Below are positions 1 through 8,284 of a stretch of DNA of 64,000 nt, piece by piece (the stretch's first letter is position 1; each line of letters starts with the position of its first letter). The notes under the pieces are model-generated. The model was not told the origin of the DNA, ran no database searches, and saw only the letters and a list, made by a program, of their open reading frames with translations. Position numbers and translations under genes: made by a program. Source of the stretch: Terriglobales bacterium (lineage in GTDB: Bacteria; Acidobacteriota; Terriglobia; Terriglobales; Acidobacteriaceae); contig DATHMF010000086.1 in NCBI GenBank assembly GCA_035487355.1, forward strand, positions 114,341 through 178,340, read 5' to 3'.

Positions 1-466
1 TTCGCCGTGAACGAACCCAGTTTGCAGAACGAACAGATTTCTTATTGCGAAAATCCTTCCCTCGTATATCGGCGCGCACCTGCCGCAATGTATCGGAGAG
101 GCAAATTGTCAGCAGCGGTTGCCGCGCGTTCTTCAGGATGTCAATCACCTGGCGCGTGGATGTCTCCAGATAAATGTGTTTTCCATCGGTCAGCAGATGC
201 ACATCAGCGCTGTTGCTGAGGGTTTCTACCAGACGCTTGCCCAGCTCGCGTTGCAGGAAGCGCAGCACGGTGCGCACCCGCTGCAGTGAGAAGCCTTTGC
301 GGCGCAGCTCGCAAATCACGGAAATTTCCGTGAGATCAGCGAATGAATAGAGCCGGCAGCGGCCCTGACGGGCAGGAGAGACAATCCCCTGCTCATCCCA
401 CCATTGCAACTGCCGCGGTGAGATGCCGGTCAACGCAACGATCTCCTGTGAAGTAAACTCCTGCAT
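1..466 (-). CDS. MerR-type transcriptional regulator, 3' end cut by window edge
   Basis: About 155 residues are visible, with no stop before the window edge, so the C-terminus is missing. Residues 1-70 form a MerR-like winged helix: the start MQEFTSQEIVALTGIS is helix 1, QLQWWDEQGIVSP fits the helix-turn-helix, and the RLYSFADL wing is followed by a long dimerisation helix (LQRVRTVLRFLQREL). MerR proteins bind spaced dyads at promoters. The following part (VHLLTDGKHIYLE) is not a cysteine-rich metal-binding tail; it loosely resembles a DUF433-like module, so the effector is unknown. The ATG at 466 is chosen because an AAGGA ribosome site lies 8-12 bases upstream. Two AT-rich dyads lie 45-80 bases upstream and suggest autoregulation. 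The family call is firm; the role is not known. Confidence 0.8.
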   Translation of the reverse strand, partial: MQEFTSQEIVALTGISPRQLQWWDEQGIVSPARQGRCRLYSFADLTEISVICELRRKGFSLQRVRTVLRFLQRELGKRLVETLSNSADVHLLTDGKHIYLETSTRQVIDILKNARQPLLTICLSDTLRQVRADIRGKDFRNKKSVRSANWVRSRR

Positions 467-509
467 CTTTCATCCTTATGCTGCCAGTTCAACCATTTTT
501 TGTACTTCT

Positions 510-545
510 TGTTTAAAACACAAAATACATAAAATGTTTTAAACA
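510..545. promoter_or_regulatory. Tandem TGTTTWAAACA dyads upstream of the MerR gene
   Basis: Two 11-bp palindromes of the same form, TGTTTAAAACA (510-520) and TGTTTTAAACA (535-545), are spaced 25 bp centre to centre. The second extends to 7-bp arms (533-547). They lie between the MerR gene (minus strand) and thiS (plus strand), in a very AT-rich stretch. The duplication and symmetry suggest a binding site for a dimeric regulator, most simply the adjacent MerR protein. The function is inferred. Confidence 0.5.
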
Positions 546-608
546 TTCTAGAGCGGGAATGTTGAGAGTCAAGAAGTATTTAGGGCAGTATACCTGTGGT
601 TACCGGGG

Positions 609-640
609 ATTTACGATTTACGAAGTACGATTTACGATTT
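609..640 (+). repeat. Left arm of 32-bp inverted repeat flanking thiS
   Basis: This 32-bp arm is built from TTTACGA-type units. Its reverse complement matches 872-903 at 31 of 32 positions. It ends 27 bases before the thiS start. The same unit type recurs at 42190-42260. Confidence 0.85.
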
Positions 641-667
641 GTTTAGCTGTAGACATCTATTTCCCTA

Positions 668-880
668 ATGAACCTGATCATCAATGGAGAGCGTCGCGAA
701 TTCTCTGAGCCATCCCTGGCTCTTTCAGCCCTCATCATCGAAAAGCTTGGAATGAAGGGCGACCGGGTTGCGGTGGAACTCAATCGAGAGATCATCCGCC
801 GCGACCACTGGGAATCTACCCTTCTGAAGAATGGAGACCGCCTGGAGATCGTCCACTTTGTTGGCGGAGGCAAATCGTAA
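668..880 (+). CDS. thiS: Sulfur carrier protein ThiS
   Basis: This 70-residue beta-grasp protein is of the ThiS/MoaD type. ThiS carries sulfur as a C-terminal thiocarboxylate for assembly of the thiazole ring of thiamine. The family pattern is visible: MNLIINGERREF at the N-terminus, VAVELNREIIRR in the middle, and the GDRLEIVHFVGGG tail. ThiS normally ends at Gly-Gly, the site of adenylation. Here two residues (Lys-Ser) follow, and the last codons and stop (872-880) lie inside the right arm of the flanking inverted repeat. The natural end seems to have been overwritten by the repeat, and the protein may need trimming to work. No other thi gene is nearby. The identity is secure; activity is open. 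Confidence 0.88.
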   Translation: MNLIINGERREFSEPSLALSALIIEKLGMKGDRVAVELNREIIRRDHWESTLLKNGDRLEIVHFVGGGKS

Positions 881-903
881 ATCGTACTTCGCAAATCGTA
901 AAT
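872..903 (-). repeat. Right arm of 32-bp inverted repeat flanking thiS
   Basis: It is the inverted copy of 609-640 with one mismatch. It contains the thiS stop codon at its left end and abuts the stop codon of the minus-strand gene (904) at its right end, so it exactly fills the space between two convergent genes. Confidence 0.85.
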
Positions 904-1539
904 CTAGATTGAGTGTTGTGGAACTGCGGTTGCCTGCTTCTTGAGCCGGAACTTGCGGGTGGAGTGGCGCTGCTCGCAGGTGGCCTGCACAAGTACCGCG
1001 GCCTCGGCTAAATCGGACTCATCCAAGAGAATCTTCATTTCCGCCAGGCCTTGCTCATTAGTGGTGGTCTCCGAATAAATAGGAGCATCGCTGGCGATAT
1101 GCAGGCGCGAGGTAAGCTGCGCGCCGGTTACCGGCTCACCCTGGCGGGTCACTTTGAATTTCATCAAAATCGAATTGTCCTGATAGACCGCGTCGGCGTT
1201 CAACCAATGCAAGGAGAGCCCATCACCGTGCTGGCTGGCATCCTGAATTTCCGCCCCTTCACGAGCCAGCGACTGCGTAGGCGCAAACAAGGTATTAATG
1301 TTGCCGGCACGGATGGTATCAATCACATTTTTGTGCTGGATTTTGAGCAGCTCGTGCATCTGCTCATCAGAAAAATCGGGCTTGACCACCCAATCGGCAT
1401 AAGAGGTGGCGTGCTTGCCGATGCAGCGCCCGCGCACGAACACCTGGGTTTGCAGAAGCAGGTCGGCCTGCCGCGCCTCGCTCTGGACGTGGTACACCAC
1501 ATCCTCATATTTTATGTCGGTATTAAATCCGAAAATCAT
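904..1539 (-). CDS. Hypothetical protein with C-terminal beta-sandwich-like segment
   Basis: The protein has 211 residues and no family I can name. The N-terminal half (DIKYEDVVYHVQSEAR, then VFVRGRCIGKHATSYADW) looks like a short conserved beta domain, followed by a helical linker around residues 75-110. The second half (about 120-200: ILMKFKVTRQGEPVTGAQL, then TTTNEQGLAEMKILL) has the look of an Ig-like or carboxypeptidase-regulatory beta-sandwich. There is no signal peptide or membrane segment. It is convergent with thiS and divergent from the nuo operon. It is probably a real gene, because the start codon and reading frame are clean and the composition matches its neighbours. Confidence 0.6.
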   Translation of the reverse strand: MIFGFNTDIKYEDVVYHVQSEARQADLLLQTQVFVRGRCIGKHATSYADWVVKPDFSDEQMHELLKIQHKNVIDTIRAGNINTLFAPTQSLAREGAEIQDASQHGDGLSLHWLNADAVYQDNSILMKFKVTRQGEPVTGAQLTSRLHIASDAPIYSETTTNEQGLAEMKILLDESDLAEAAVLVQATCEQRHSTRKFRLKKQATAVPQHSI

Positions 1540-1747
1540 ATTTCTAAGGGCTCCGCAACGCTACGCTGCTGCGCCCTCGCACTTTGCTCGCGCTGCACGG
1601 CGCTCGCTCCGTGCTCACCCGTTTCTACCACCGGCGCCCCCTTTGAGCCCATATTGATGCCGGAAAACCGCCGGAACCTTTAGGAATCCTCTGTACTGCA
1701 AGCTTTCATCATATTTTAACTCGCCTTGGAATGGCTGCAGCAGAAAC

Positions 1748-1777
1748 TTGACACCCTCCAACGCAAAAAACTAAACT
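1748..1777 (+). promoter_or_regulatory. Candidate sigma-70-type promoter of the nuo operon
   Basis: TTGACA (1748-1753) is followed after 18 bases by TAAACT (1772-1777). A transcript starting near 1784 would have a leader of about 40 bases before nuoA. The minus-35 is a consensus match and the minus-10 is moderate. It is a prediction only. The stretch 1540-1740 is CG-rich low-complexity sequence with no convincing gene. Confidence 0.45.
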
Positions 1778-1825
1778 CAAAAGTTTGCTACTTGTTAGTG
1801 GCGCTCAGTATATACAGCTCTTCAT

Positions 1826-2239
1826 ATGCCGGACAACTATTTCGCCCCTTATTTGCCGTTGCTTATCCATATACTCTTCGCCGGGGGTATTGCGGCGGGA
1901 ATGGTCATGCTTTCTGCCCTTTTGGGCAAGCGCCGTCCCACGCGGGCCAAAATGACCCCATATGAGTGCGGCATATTGCCCACCGGAGACGCTCGCGGGC
2001 GCTTTACAGTCAGGTTCTACCTCGTAGCTATGCTGTTTATTTTGTTCGATGTAGAGGCAGTTTTCCTCTATCCATGGGCGGTCATCTACCGAGAACTGAG
2101 CGATCCCAGGACATACGGAACCAGATTTTTTGGTTTCGTCGAAATGCTGGTGTACATCGGAATTGTGCTGGTCGGCTTCTTCTATACATGGAAGAAGGGC
2201 GTTCTGGACTGGAACAAGCCGGAAGGAGAAGACACCTAA
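1826..2239 (+). CDS. nuoA: NADH-quinone oxidoreductase subunit A
   Basis: NuoA is a small membrane subunit of complex I that helps form the quinone-chamber/ND1-ND3 junction. The 137 residues contain three membrane segments and the family landmarks YECG (in the loop after helix 1) and LFDVEAVFLYPW. It is the first gene of the operon. Its stop overlaps the nuoC start as TAATG, so the two are translationally coupled, and nuoB, which usually lies between them, is absent. The ribosome site before the ATG is weak. The length is normal for the family. Confidence 0.95.
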   Translation: MPDNYFAPYLPLLIHILFAGGIAAGMVMLSALLGKRRPTRAKMTPYECGILPTGDARGRFTVRFYLVAMLFILFDVEAVFLYPWAVIYRELSDPRTYGTRFFGFVEMLVYIGIVLVGFFYTWKKGVLDWNKPEGEDT

Positions 2240-2736
2240 TGTCGCTCTCCCCCGCAGTTACCGACCTTAGCCAGTTAAAGGACATGCCTGCTGTCGCCCG
2301 CCTCACAGATGTAAAGAGCAGTGCCGTGCAGGGCGCGAAGTTCGACCGCGACGAGCTTTCAATCTACGTAGACGGAGCCTTCATTCGTGAAGCCTGCGCG
2401 CTGTTGCAATCCGACCCGGAAACCAAGTTCAATTTTCTTTCGGATATCACTTGCGTGGATTTGTATCCCAGCGAGCCGCGCTTTGAAGTCTGCTATCACC
2501 TGCTCTCGCACACACGCAAAGAGCGCGTGCGGCTGAAGGTCAAGCTGGCAGGAAACGACCCCAGCGTGGAATCCATTACTTCGGTCTGGCCGGCCGCCAA
2601 TTTCTTTGAGCGCGAAATTTTTGATCTCTTCGGAGTACGCTTCGAGGGCCATCCTAACCTGCGGCGCATCCTGATGCCGGAGGATTGGGAAGGCCATCCG
2701 CTGCGTAAAGATTATCCCGTGGAGGGTTATCGCTAA
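2239..2736 (+). CDS. nuoC: NADH-quinone oxidoreductase subunit C
   Basis: NuoC is a 30-kDa-type hydrophilic subunit of the complex I connecting arm. The 165 residues carry the signature ANFFEREIFDLFGVRF followed by HPNLRRILMPEDWEGHPLRKDYP. The start is the ATG overlapping the nuoA stop; a longer open frame extends upstream through nuoA but is a shadow. It is not fused to NuoD as it is in E. coli. The stop overlaps the nuoD start as TAATG. Confidence 0.95.
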   Translation: MSLSPAVTDLSQLKDMPAVARLTDVKSSAVQGAKFDRDELSIYVDGAFIREACALLQSDPETKFNFLSDITCVDLYPSEPRFEVCYHLLSHTRKERVRLKVKLAGNDPSVESITSVWPAANFFEREIFDLFGVRFEGHPNLRRILMPEDWEGHPLRKDYPVEGYR

Positions 2737-3944
2737 TGGCCCACCTGCCTGGAACCGGAGTCGCTCAGCTCGACGTCACTGAAAGCACCATGATTCTCAA
2801 CATGGGGCCGCAGCACCCCTCTACGCATGGCGTGCTCCGGTTGTTGCTCGAAATTGACGGCGAAAGCGTGGTGCGCATGGCGCCCGATATCGGATACCTG
2901 CACACCGGAATCGAAAAAACCTGCGAAGCCAAGTTCTACCAGCAAGTCGTGGTACTGACCGACCGCATTGATTATCTTTGCCCCATGACCAATAACCTCT
3001 GCTACGTGCTGGCAGTGGAAAAACTCCTGGGACTGGAGATACCACCGCGCGCGCAGTGGATGCGGGTGATGCTCAACGAGCTGACACGCATTGCCTCGCA
3101 CCTGGTCTGGCTGGGAACACACGCACTCGATATCGGCGCGATGACAGTGTTTCTATACTGCTTCCGCGAACGTGAAGAGATCTTGCGCATCTTTGAGATG
3201 GTCAGCGGACAGCGCATGATGACCTCCTACTTCCGGGTGGGTGGTCTTGCTCTGGATGCACCCCTGGGATTTTTTGAAAAAGTAAAAAAGTTCGTGGATA
3301 TCTTCCCGTCGCGGGTGGATGAATACGAAGGATTGCTGACCGGCAACCGCATCTGGATCGAGCGCCTGAAAGGCGTGGCCCATCTTTCCGCAGAAGACGC
3401 GATTTCGCTGGGTGTCACCGGCCCGGCGCTGCGCGCCAGCGGCGTTGATTGGGACCTGCGCCGCGACATGCCCTACACTGGCTACGAAAACTTCAAGTTC
3501 AAAGTACCGGTCTCGCAAGATGGCGACGTGTGGGCGCGTTATGTATGCCGCGTGCGGGAGCTGCGCGAATCCATTGGGATTGTGAAGCAGGCGCTGGAGG
3601 GAATGCCCGCGGGGCGGGTCAAAGCTGACGCTCCGAAAGTAGTTCTCCCCGACCGGGAAAAGATGAAAACGCAGATGGAAGCGCTCATCTATCACTTCAA
3701 GATTGTGACTGAGGGCTTTACCGTGCCGGCCGGCGAAGTTTACCAGGCAATCGAGTCGCCGCGCGGCGAAATGGGTTACTACATCATGAGCGATGGCACC
3801 GCTAAGCCATATCGTGTGCACATGCGCTCGCCTTCGTATGCCAACCTGCAGGCGCTGAACACGATGTGCGAAGGCAAGTTGATTGCAGACGTGGTGGCTG
3901 CTATTGGCAGCATTGACATTGTTTTGGGTGAGATAGACAGATAA
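2736..3944 (+). CDS. nuoD: NADH-quinone oxidoreductase subunit D
   Basis: NuoD is the 49-kDa subunit that, with NuoB, forms the quinone-binding site of complex I. The 402 residues show the GPQHPSTHGVLR loop with its quinone-site histidine, the DRIDYLCPM segment with the quinone-contacting tyrosine, and the RSPSY...L tail (MRSPSYANLQ) typical of the family. It overlaps both neighbours by the TAATG arrangement, as expected for subunits made in fixed ratio. Its partner NuoB is not encoded in this window. Confidence 0.96.
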   Translation: MAHLPGTGVAQLDVTESTMILNMGPQHPSTHGVLRLLLEIDGESVVRMAPDIGYLHTGIEKTCEAKFYQQVVVLTDRIDYLCPMTNNLCYVLAVEKLLGLEIPPRAQWMRVMLNELTRIASHLVWLGTHALDIGAMTVFLYCFREREEILRIFEMVSGQRMMTSYFRVGGLALDAPLGFFEKVKKFVDIFPSRVDEYEGLLTGNRIWIERLKGVAHLSAEDAISLGVTGPALRASGVDWDLRRDMPYTGYENFKFKVPVSQDGDVWARYVCRVRELRESIGIVKQALEGMPAGRVKADAPKVVLPDREKMKTQMEALIYHFKIVTEGFTVPAGEVYQAIESPRGEMGYYIMSDGTAKPYRVHMRSPSYANLQALNTMCEGKLIADVVAAIGSIDIVLGEIDR

Positions 3945-4426
3945 TGGTGATTTCGGAAAAACTCGATAAGTTCTTCGACGAAAAAATAAAGGAATACCCG
4001 ACACGGCGCTCCTTCCTCGTTCCCATGCTGCTCTATACGCAAGACGAGCTTGGGTATCTGCCTGACGAAGCCATTGCTCACCTCGCGAAAAAGACTGATC
4101 TGACCGAACTGGAGGTGCGCAACGTCATCAGCTATTACTCGCTGCTGCGTACCAAGCCCATGGGCAAGTACCACATCCAGGTTTGCACCAACATCAGTTG
4201 CATGCTGCGCGGTGGAGAAGAAACCTTCGAGCACTGCCGGCAAAAGCTCGGCATCGGCCACAAACAGAAGACGGCCGACGGTTTGTTTTCACTGGAAGAA
4301 GTTGAGTGCATCGGGGCCTGCTCCTGGGCTCCGGCGGTACAGGTGAATTATGACTTTCACGAGAACCTGACGCCGGAAAAGCTGGACCGGGTTCTGGAAG
4401 ATTACAGGAAGAAGCAATCAATTTAG
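3944..4426 (+). CDS. nuoE: NADH-quinone oxidoreductase subunit E
   Basis: NuoE is the 24-kDa thioredoxin-like subunit of the NADH module. The 160 residues hold four cysteines for the N1a 2Fe-2S cluster in the usual layout: CTNISC near residues 85-90 and CIGAC near 122-126. A helical N-terminus (YPTRRSFLVPMLLYTQDELG) precedes the cluster domain. The gene is followed by 77 bases of palindromic repeat before nuoF instead of the tight coupling seen earlier in the operon. Confidence 0.95.
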   Translation: MVISEKLDKFFDEKIKEYPTRRSFLVPMLLYTQDELGYLPDEAIAHLAKKTDLTELEVRNVISYYSLLRTKPMGKYHIQVCTNISCMLRGGEETFEHCRQKLGIGHKQKTADGLFSLEEVECIGACSWAPAVQVNYDFHENLTPEKLDRVLEDYRKKQSI

Positions 4427-4497
4427 TCATTGAATCATCGGGTCATTGAATCATTGAAAATCAATGAATCAATGATCCAATCAAACAATGACTCAAT
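4427..4497. repeat. Palindromic TCATTGAA-type repeat between nuoE and nuoF
   Basis: The element starts directly after the nuoE stop. TCATTGAATCATTGA (4443-4457) and TCAATGAATCAATGA (4461-4475) form 15-bp arms with one mismatch and a 3-base loop. Further TCATTGAA-like units lie on either side. A related element follows nuoF. It could form an RNA hairpin inside the operon transcript. Confidence 0.8.
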
Positions 4498-4503
4498 ATA
4501 AAA

Positions 4504-5829
4504 ATGGCTGATCTGGTATCACATCCCGACGAAGTTAGAGTGGTCTCGAACCGCTTCGGCAAAGGCGCAACCAGCCTTGATCGCTACCTGGAGCTCGATG
4601 GCTACAAAGCCGTGCAGAAAGCGCTCAAGATGAAGCCCGAGGAGATCATCAACGAGGTCAAGACCTCGAACCTGCGCGGGCGCGGCGGCGCAGGCTTCTC
4701 TACGGGCATGAAGTGGTCGTTTGTGCCCAAAGAGGCGAGCAAGCCCAAGTATGTGCTGGTGAATGGCGATGAGAGCGAACCCGGCACCTGCAAAGACCGC
4801 CTTATTCTGGAGCACGATCCGCATGCTGTGATCGAAGGCGTCCTGATTGCCGGCCTGGCAGTGGGCGCGCAGACGGGTTACGTCTACATCCGTGGCGAGT
4901 ATCGCTACCTGGTGGACATCATGCGCAAGGCGCTGGCTGATGCCTACGCGCGCGGCTTCCTGGGCAAGAACATCTTCGGCAGCGGGCGCGAGTTCAACGT
5001 CTACTGGCATACCGGCGCGGGCGCATACGAAGTGGGTGAAGAGTCGGCGCTGATGGAATCCCTGGAAGGCAAACGCGGCATTCCGCGCATTCGTCCTCCG
5101 TTCCCTGCGGTCGTCGGTCTCTGGGGCGGCCCAACCGTGATCAACAACGTAGAGACGCTGGCTTCTGTGCCGCACATCATCATGATGGGCGGACAAAAGT
5201 TTGCCGATCTGGGCACACCCAAGAACGGCGGCACACGCCTGTTCTGCCTGAGTGGACACATCAACAAGCCAGGCGTTTACGAGCTGCCGTTGGGATATCC
5301 GCTTAAGAAAATGATTTATGAAGTGGGCGGTGGGATTCCTGGCGGGAAAAAGCTGAAGGCGGTCGTGCCTGGAGGCTCATCCACTTTTGTGCTTACCGCC
5401 GAAGAAGCCGAGCAGCTCAACATGGACTTCGACACTTTTGCGAAGCGCGGCGAATTTCTGGGCTCGGGCGGCGTGGTGATTCTGGATGAAGACACCTGCA
5501 TGGTCAAGTTTGCCCTGCGCATCATGAAGTTTTACAAGCATGAGAGCTGCGGGTGGTGTATCCCCTGCCGCGAGGGCACAGATTGGCTGGAAAAGACATT
5601 GACGCGCTTTCACTCCGGTGGCGGTTTGAAGAAGGACATAGACAACATTAAATACCTGGCGCAGAACATGCTGGGACGTACCTTCTGTCCGCTGGGCGAT
5701 GCCGCCGCGATCCCGACGATATCCATTGTGGATAAGTGGCGCAAAGAGTTTGAGGACCACCTGGAAGGCAAGCCGTGCCCGTTTGATCCAAAGGGAGCGG
5801 TAAGCCAGTTGCCAATATTGACTCATTGA
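4504..5829 (+). CDS. nuoF: NADH-quinone oxidoreductase subunit F (NADH and FMN site)
   Basis: NuoF is the 51-kDa subunit that oxidises NADH and passes electrons to FMN and cluster N3. The 441 residues show the FMN/NADH glycine-rich loop RGRGGAGFSTG near residue 60, the second loop TGAGAYEVGEESALMESLEG near 175 (the common form has Ile-Cys where this has Glu-Val), and the N3 ligands CGWCIPC with a fourth cysteine in RTFCPLGDA. The last codons (Thr-His-stop) lie inside a TCATTGAA-type repeat, so the C-terminal tail may have been altered by that element. The subunit is otherwise complete. Confidence 0.96.
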   Translation: MADLVSHPDEVRVVSNRFGKGATSLDRYLELDGYKAVQKALKMKPEEIINEVKTSNLRGRGGAGFSTGMKWSFVPKEASKPKYVLVNGDESEPGTCKDRLILEHDPHAVIEGVLIAGLAVGAQTGYVYIRGEYRYLVDIMRKALADAYARGFLGKNIFGSGREFNVYWHTGAGAYEVGEESALMESLEGKRGIPRIRPPFPAVVGLWGGPTVINNVETLASVPHIIMMGGQKFADLGTPKNGGTRLFCLSGHINKPGVYELPLGYPLKKMIYEVGGGIPGGKKLKAVVPGGSSTFVLTAEEAEQLNMDFDTFAKRGEFLGSGGVVILDEDTCMVKFALRIMKFYKHESCGWCIPCREGTDWLEKTLTRFHSGGGLKKDIDNIKYLAQNMLGRTFCPLGDAAAIPTISIVDKWRKEFEDHLEGKPCPFDPKGAVSQLPILTH

Positions 5830-5880
5830 ACCATCGGGTCATTGAGTCATTTGAACAAATGACCTAATGACTCAATCGCA
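5818..5880. repeat. Palindromic TCATTGAA-type repeat between nuoF and nuoG
   Basis: It is related to the element at 4427-4497: both share the ATCGGGTCATTGA core and end in an AATGACTCAAT arm. GTCATTTG (5846-5853) and CAAATGAC (5856-5863) form a perfect stem with a 2-base loop. The nuoF stop codon (5827-5829) is inside it. Confidence 0.8.
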
Positions 5881-5895
5881 CGATCGCAAAATTTT

Positions 5896-8259
5896 ATGCC
5901 TGACGTAAACATTACCGTTGACGGAAAAAAGATCACCGCGCCTGCGGGCACGCTGCTGATTGAGGCCTGCAAGACTGCGGGAATCGAAGTCCCATCGTTC
6001 TGTTACTACCCCGGCCTGTCGTTGCAGGCCGCATGCCGCATGTGCGTGGTGCGCATCGAGAAGATGCCCAAGCTACAAACCGCCTGCACCGTTCCCATCA
6101 CCGACGGCATGGTAGTCATTACGGAGAGCGATGAGGTCAAGCAGGCGCGCAAAGCCACGATTGAGCTGCTGCTGGGTAACCATCCGCTGGATTGTCCGGT
6201 GTGCGACGCTGGCGGCGAGTGCGAGTTGCAGGACATGACCTTCAAATACGGCGCGGCCGAATCGAAGTTCATGGAGGCCAAGCAGCACAAGGAAGAACAG
6301 CAGTGGTCGCCGGTAGTGTTCTTCGACCGCCCGCGCTGCATCCTGTGTTATCGCTGCGTGCGCGTCTGTAACGAAGGCATGGACGTGGCTGCGCTGGGCA
6401 TCCAGAACCGCGCGGCCAACTCGGTGATCGCTCCCAACAAGGGAGACCACCTGGAGTGCGAAGAGTGCGGCATGTGCATTGATATCTGTCCGGTGGGCGC
6501 TCTGACCTCTGGCGCCTATCGCTACAAGACGCGGCCGTGGGAGATGAACCACGTGGGCACCACCTGCACGCATTGCGGGGATGGCTGCAAGACCACGCTG
6601 GGCGTCCGCCGCGCCGATACCGGAATGCAAATCGTCCGCGGAGACAACCGCGACAAGAGCGGCATCAATGGAGACTTCCTTTGCATCAAGGGCCGCTACG
6701 CCTTCGATTTTGCTAATCACGAAGACCGCCTGCAGCAACCCCTGATTCGCAAAGATGGACGCCTGGTCCCAGCCTCGTGGGAAGATGCGCTGGAGTTTGC
6801 CGGCAAGAAATTGCGTGAAACCGTGGACCAGCACGGTGGCACGAGCGTGGGCGTGATCGGATCAAACCGCACCACGAACGAAGAAAATTATCTGTTGCAG
6901 AAGTTTGCCCGCATTGCGCTGAAGACCAACAACATTGATCATCACCGCACGGCAGATTATCCCGGCTTTGCCAATGCGGTTGCAGGCAAGAGCAACGTCA
7001 CGGCCACGATGCGCGACGTGCTCACCGCGCCGGCGATTCTGCTGATTGGGAATGACCCGACTGAACGGCATCCGCTGCTGGCATGGCAGATACGCACTAA
7101 TATTCGTCTGAACGGCGGACGCCTGTACGTCATCAACTCGCAAGAGATCAAGCTGCTTCGCCAGGCAAGCGCATCCGCAAAAATCACTGCCGGCACTGAA
7201 GGCAAGGCCGTCAGCTTCCTCGCAGGAGATGACAAAGCCGTAGACGCAGCCTCGCGCCAGGCGCTTTCCACGTTGCGCGACAAAGTTCGCGCCGAGCAAA
7301 ATTTGGTTATCATCTTCGGCTCTGAGCTGCGCGGCGCAGATATCGCTACCCTGGTGAAGTTCGGCTCGTCGCTCACAGGGGCAAAATACATTTGCCTGGG
7401 TGACTACGCCAACTCCCGTGGCGCTGCCGATATGGGCCTGTATCCCGATTTACTGCCCGGCTATGCGTCTCTGGGCCAAGGGCAGCGTTTTGCCGACGAG
7501 TGGCAATCCGACTTCCCTTCTGAGCCAGGCCTGAGTATTCAGCAGATGCTCTTGGCCGCAACCAGCGGAAAATTAAAAGCACTGTACGTTGTCGGCTCGA
7601 ACCCAATTGCTCGCTATCGTACAGATTCGCTCGGTCCGGCCAAGCCGTTCCTCATTGTGCAGGATATGTTCCTCACCGAGACCGCGACCCTGGCCGACGT
7701 TGTTTTGCCGGCGGCTTGCGCCTACGAAAAATCAGGGACATTCACCAACACATGCGGCGACTTGCAACTGGTCAACAAAGCAGGAGACTTTGCCGGGTCG
7801 CGTCCTGATTTTGAAATCATCGTGCACATCGCCGACCGCATGGGCTTCAATGTGCGCCAACTGGTCCCGTTTGGCGGGGCCACTCGCGCAGATATGGGCC
7901 AATCGCGTGGAGCACAATCGGGTGAAGCTGATCAGCATGCCGTCTGGCTGCGCGCCAATAATCTGGAGCCCAAACTCAGCCCGTTCGATCCAGCGGCGAT
8001 TCTCGATGAGATTCAGCGCCTGGTGCCCGGCTATCAGACTCATCAAATTTCGCGCCTGAACCTGCTGGCGGGAAATGACGTGCACACAACGGCGCTAGAA
8101 ACCAGCGCAGGCGGGGCGAAGTCGGATGCGCAGGCCATCGTGCCGGCGGAAGATAATTTGTTTGCTTCAGGAACGTTGGGGCGTTACTCCCAGATATTGA
8201 ATTCGGTGGTGGAAAGCCGGCGCACGGAACCCGTGCCGCCTGCATTGGCTGGAGACTAA
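5896..8259 (+). CDS. nuoG: NADH-quinone oxidoreductase subunit G (iron-sulfur chain)
   Basis: NuoG is the 75-kDa subunit that conducts electrons from FMN toward the membrane arm. In 787 residues the order is: a 2Fe-2S ferredoxin domain (residues 1-80; CRMC and further cysteines), the HPLDCPVCDAGGEC histidine-cysteine motif for N5, two 4Fe-4S sites (CILCYRCVRVC and CEECGMCIDICP), then CTHCGDGC with a distal cysteine in DFLCIKG. The last set matches the ligands of the extra cluster N7, which only some bacteria keep. The rest is a degenerate molybdopterin-oxidoreductase domain. The N-terminal start at 5896 fits the ferredoxin fold. Confidence 0.95.
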   Translation: MPDVNITVDGKKITAPAGTLLIEACKTAGIEVPSFCYYPGLSLQAACRMCVVRIEKMPKLQTACTVPITDGMVVITESDEVKQARKATIELLLGNHPLDCPVCDAGGECELQDMTFKYGAAESKFMEAKQHKEEQQWSPVVFFDRPRCILCYRCVRVCNEGMDVAALGIQNRAANSVIAPNKGDHLECEECGMCIDICPVGALTSGAYRYKTRPWEMNHVGTTCTHCGDGCKTTLGVRRADTGMQIVRGDNRDKSGINGDFLCIKGRYAFDFANHEDRLQQPLIRKDGRLVPASWEDALEFAGKKLRETVDQHGGTSVGVIGSNRTTNEENYLLQKFARIALKTNNIDHHRTADYPGFANAVAGKSNVTATMRDVLTAPAILLIGNDPTERHPLLAWQIRTNIRLNGGRLYVINSQEIKLLRQASASAKITAGTEGKAVSFLAGDDKAVDAASRQALSTLRDKVRAEQNLVIIFGSELRGADIATLVKFGSSLTGAKYICLGDYANSRGAADMGLYPDLLPGYASLGQGQRFADEWQSDFPSEPGLSIQQMLLAATSGKLKALYVVGSNPIARYRTDSLGPAKPFLIVQDMFLTETATLADVVLPAACAYEKSGTFTNTCGDLQLVNKAGDFAGSRPDFEIIVHIADRMGFNVRQLVPFGGATRADMGQSRGAQSGEADQHAVWLRANNLEPKLSPFDPAAILDEIQRLVPGYQTHQISRLNLLAGNDVHTTALETSAGGAKSDAQAIVPAEDNLFASGTLGRYSQILNSVVESRRTEPVPPALAGD

Positions 8260-8284
8260 GAAAGATTCGTTCGCTAAACACTCG

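Noticed and set aside
1966..2238. Upstream extension of the nuoC frame
   Set aside because: It overlaps nuoA almost entirely; NuoC homology begins only after the ATG at 2239.
3153..4004. Minus-strand 283-codon frame opposite nuoD
   Set aside because: NuoD on the plus strand is complete and conserved; the antisense frame is a shadow of GC-rich codons.
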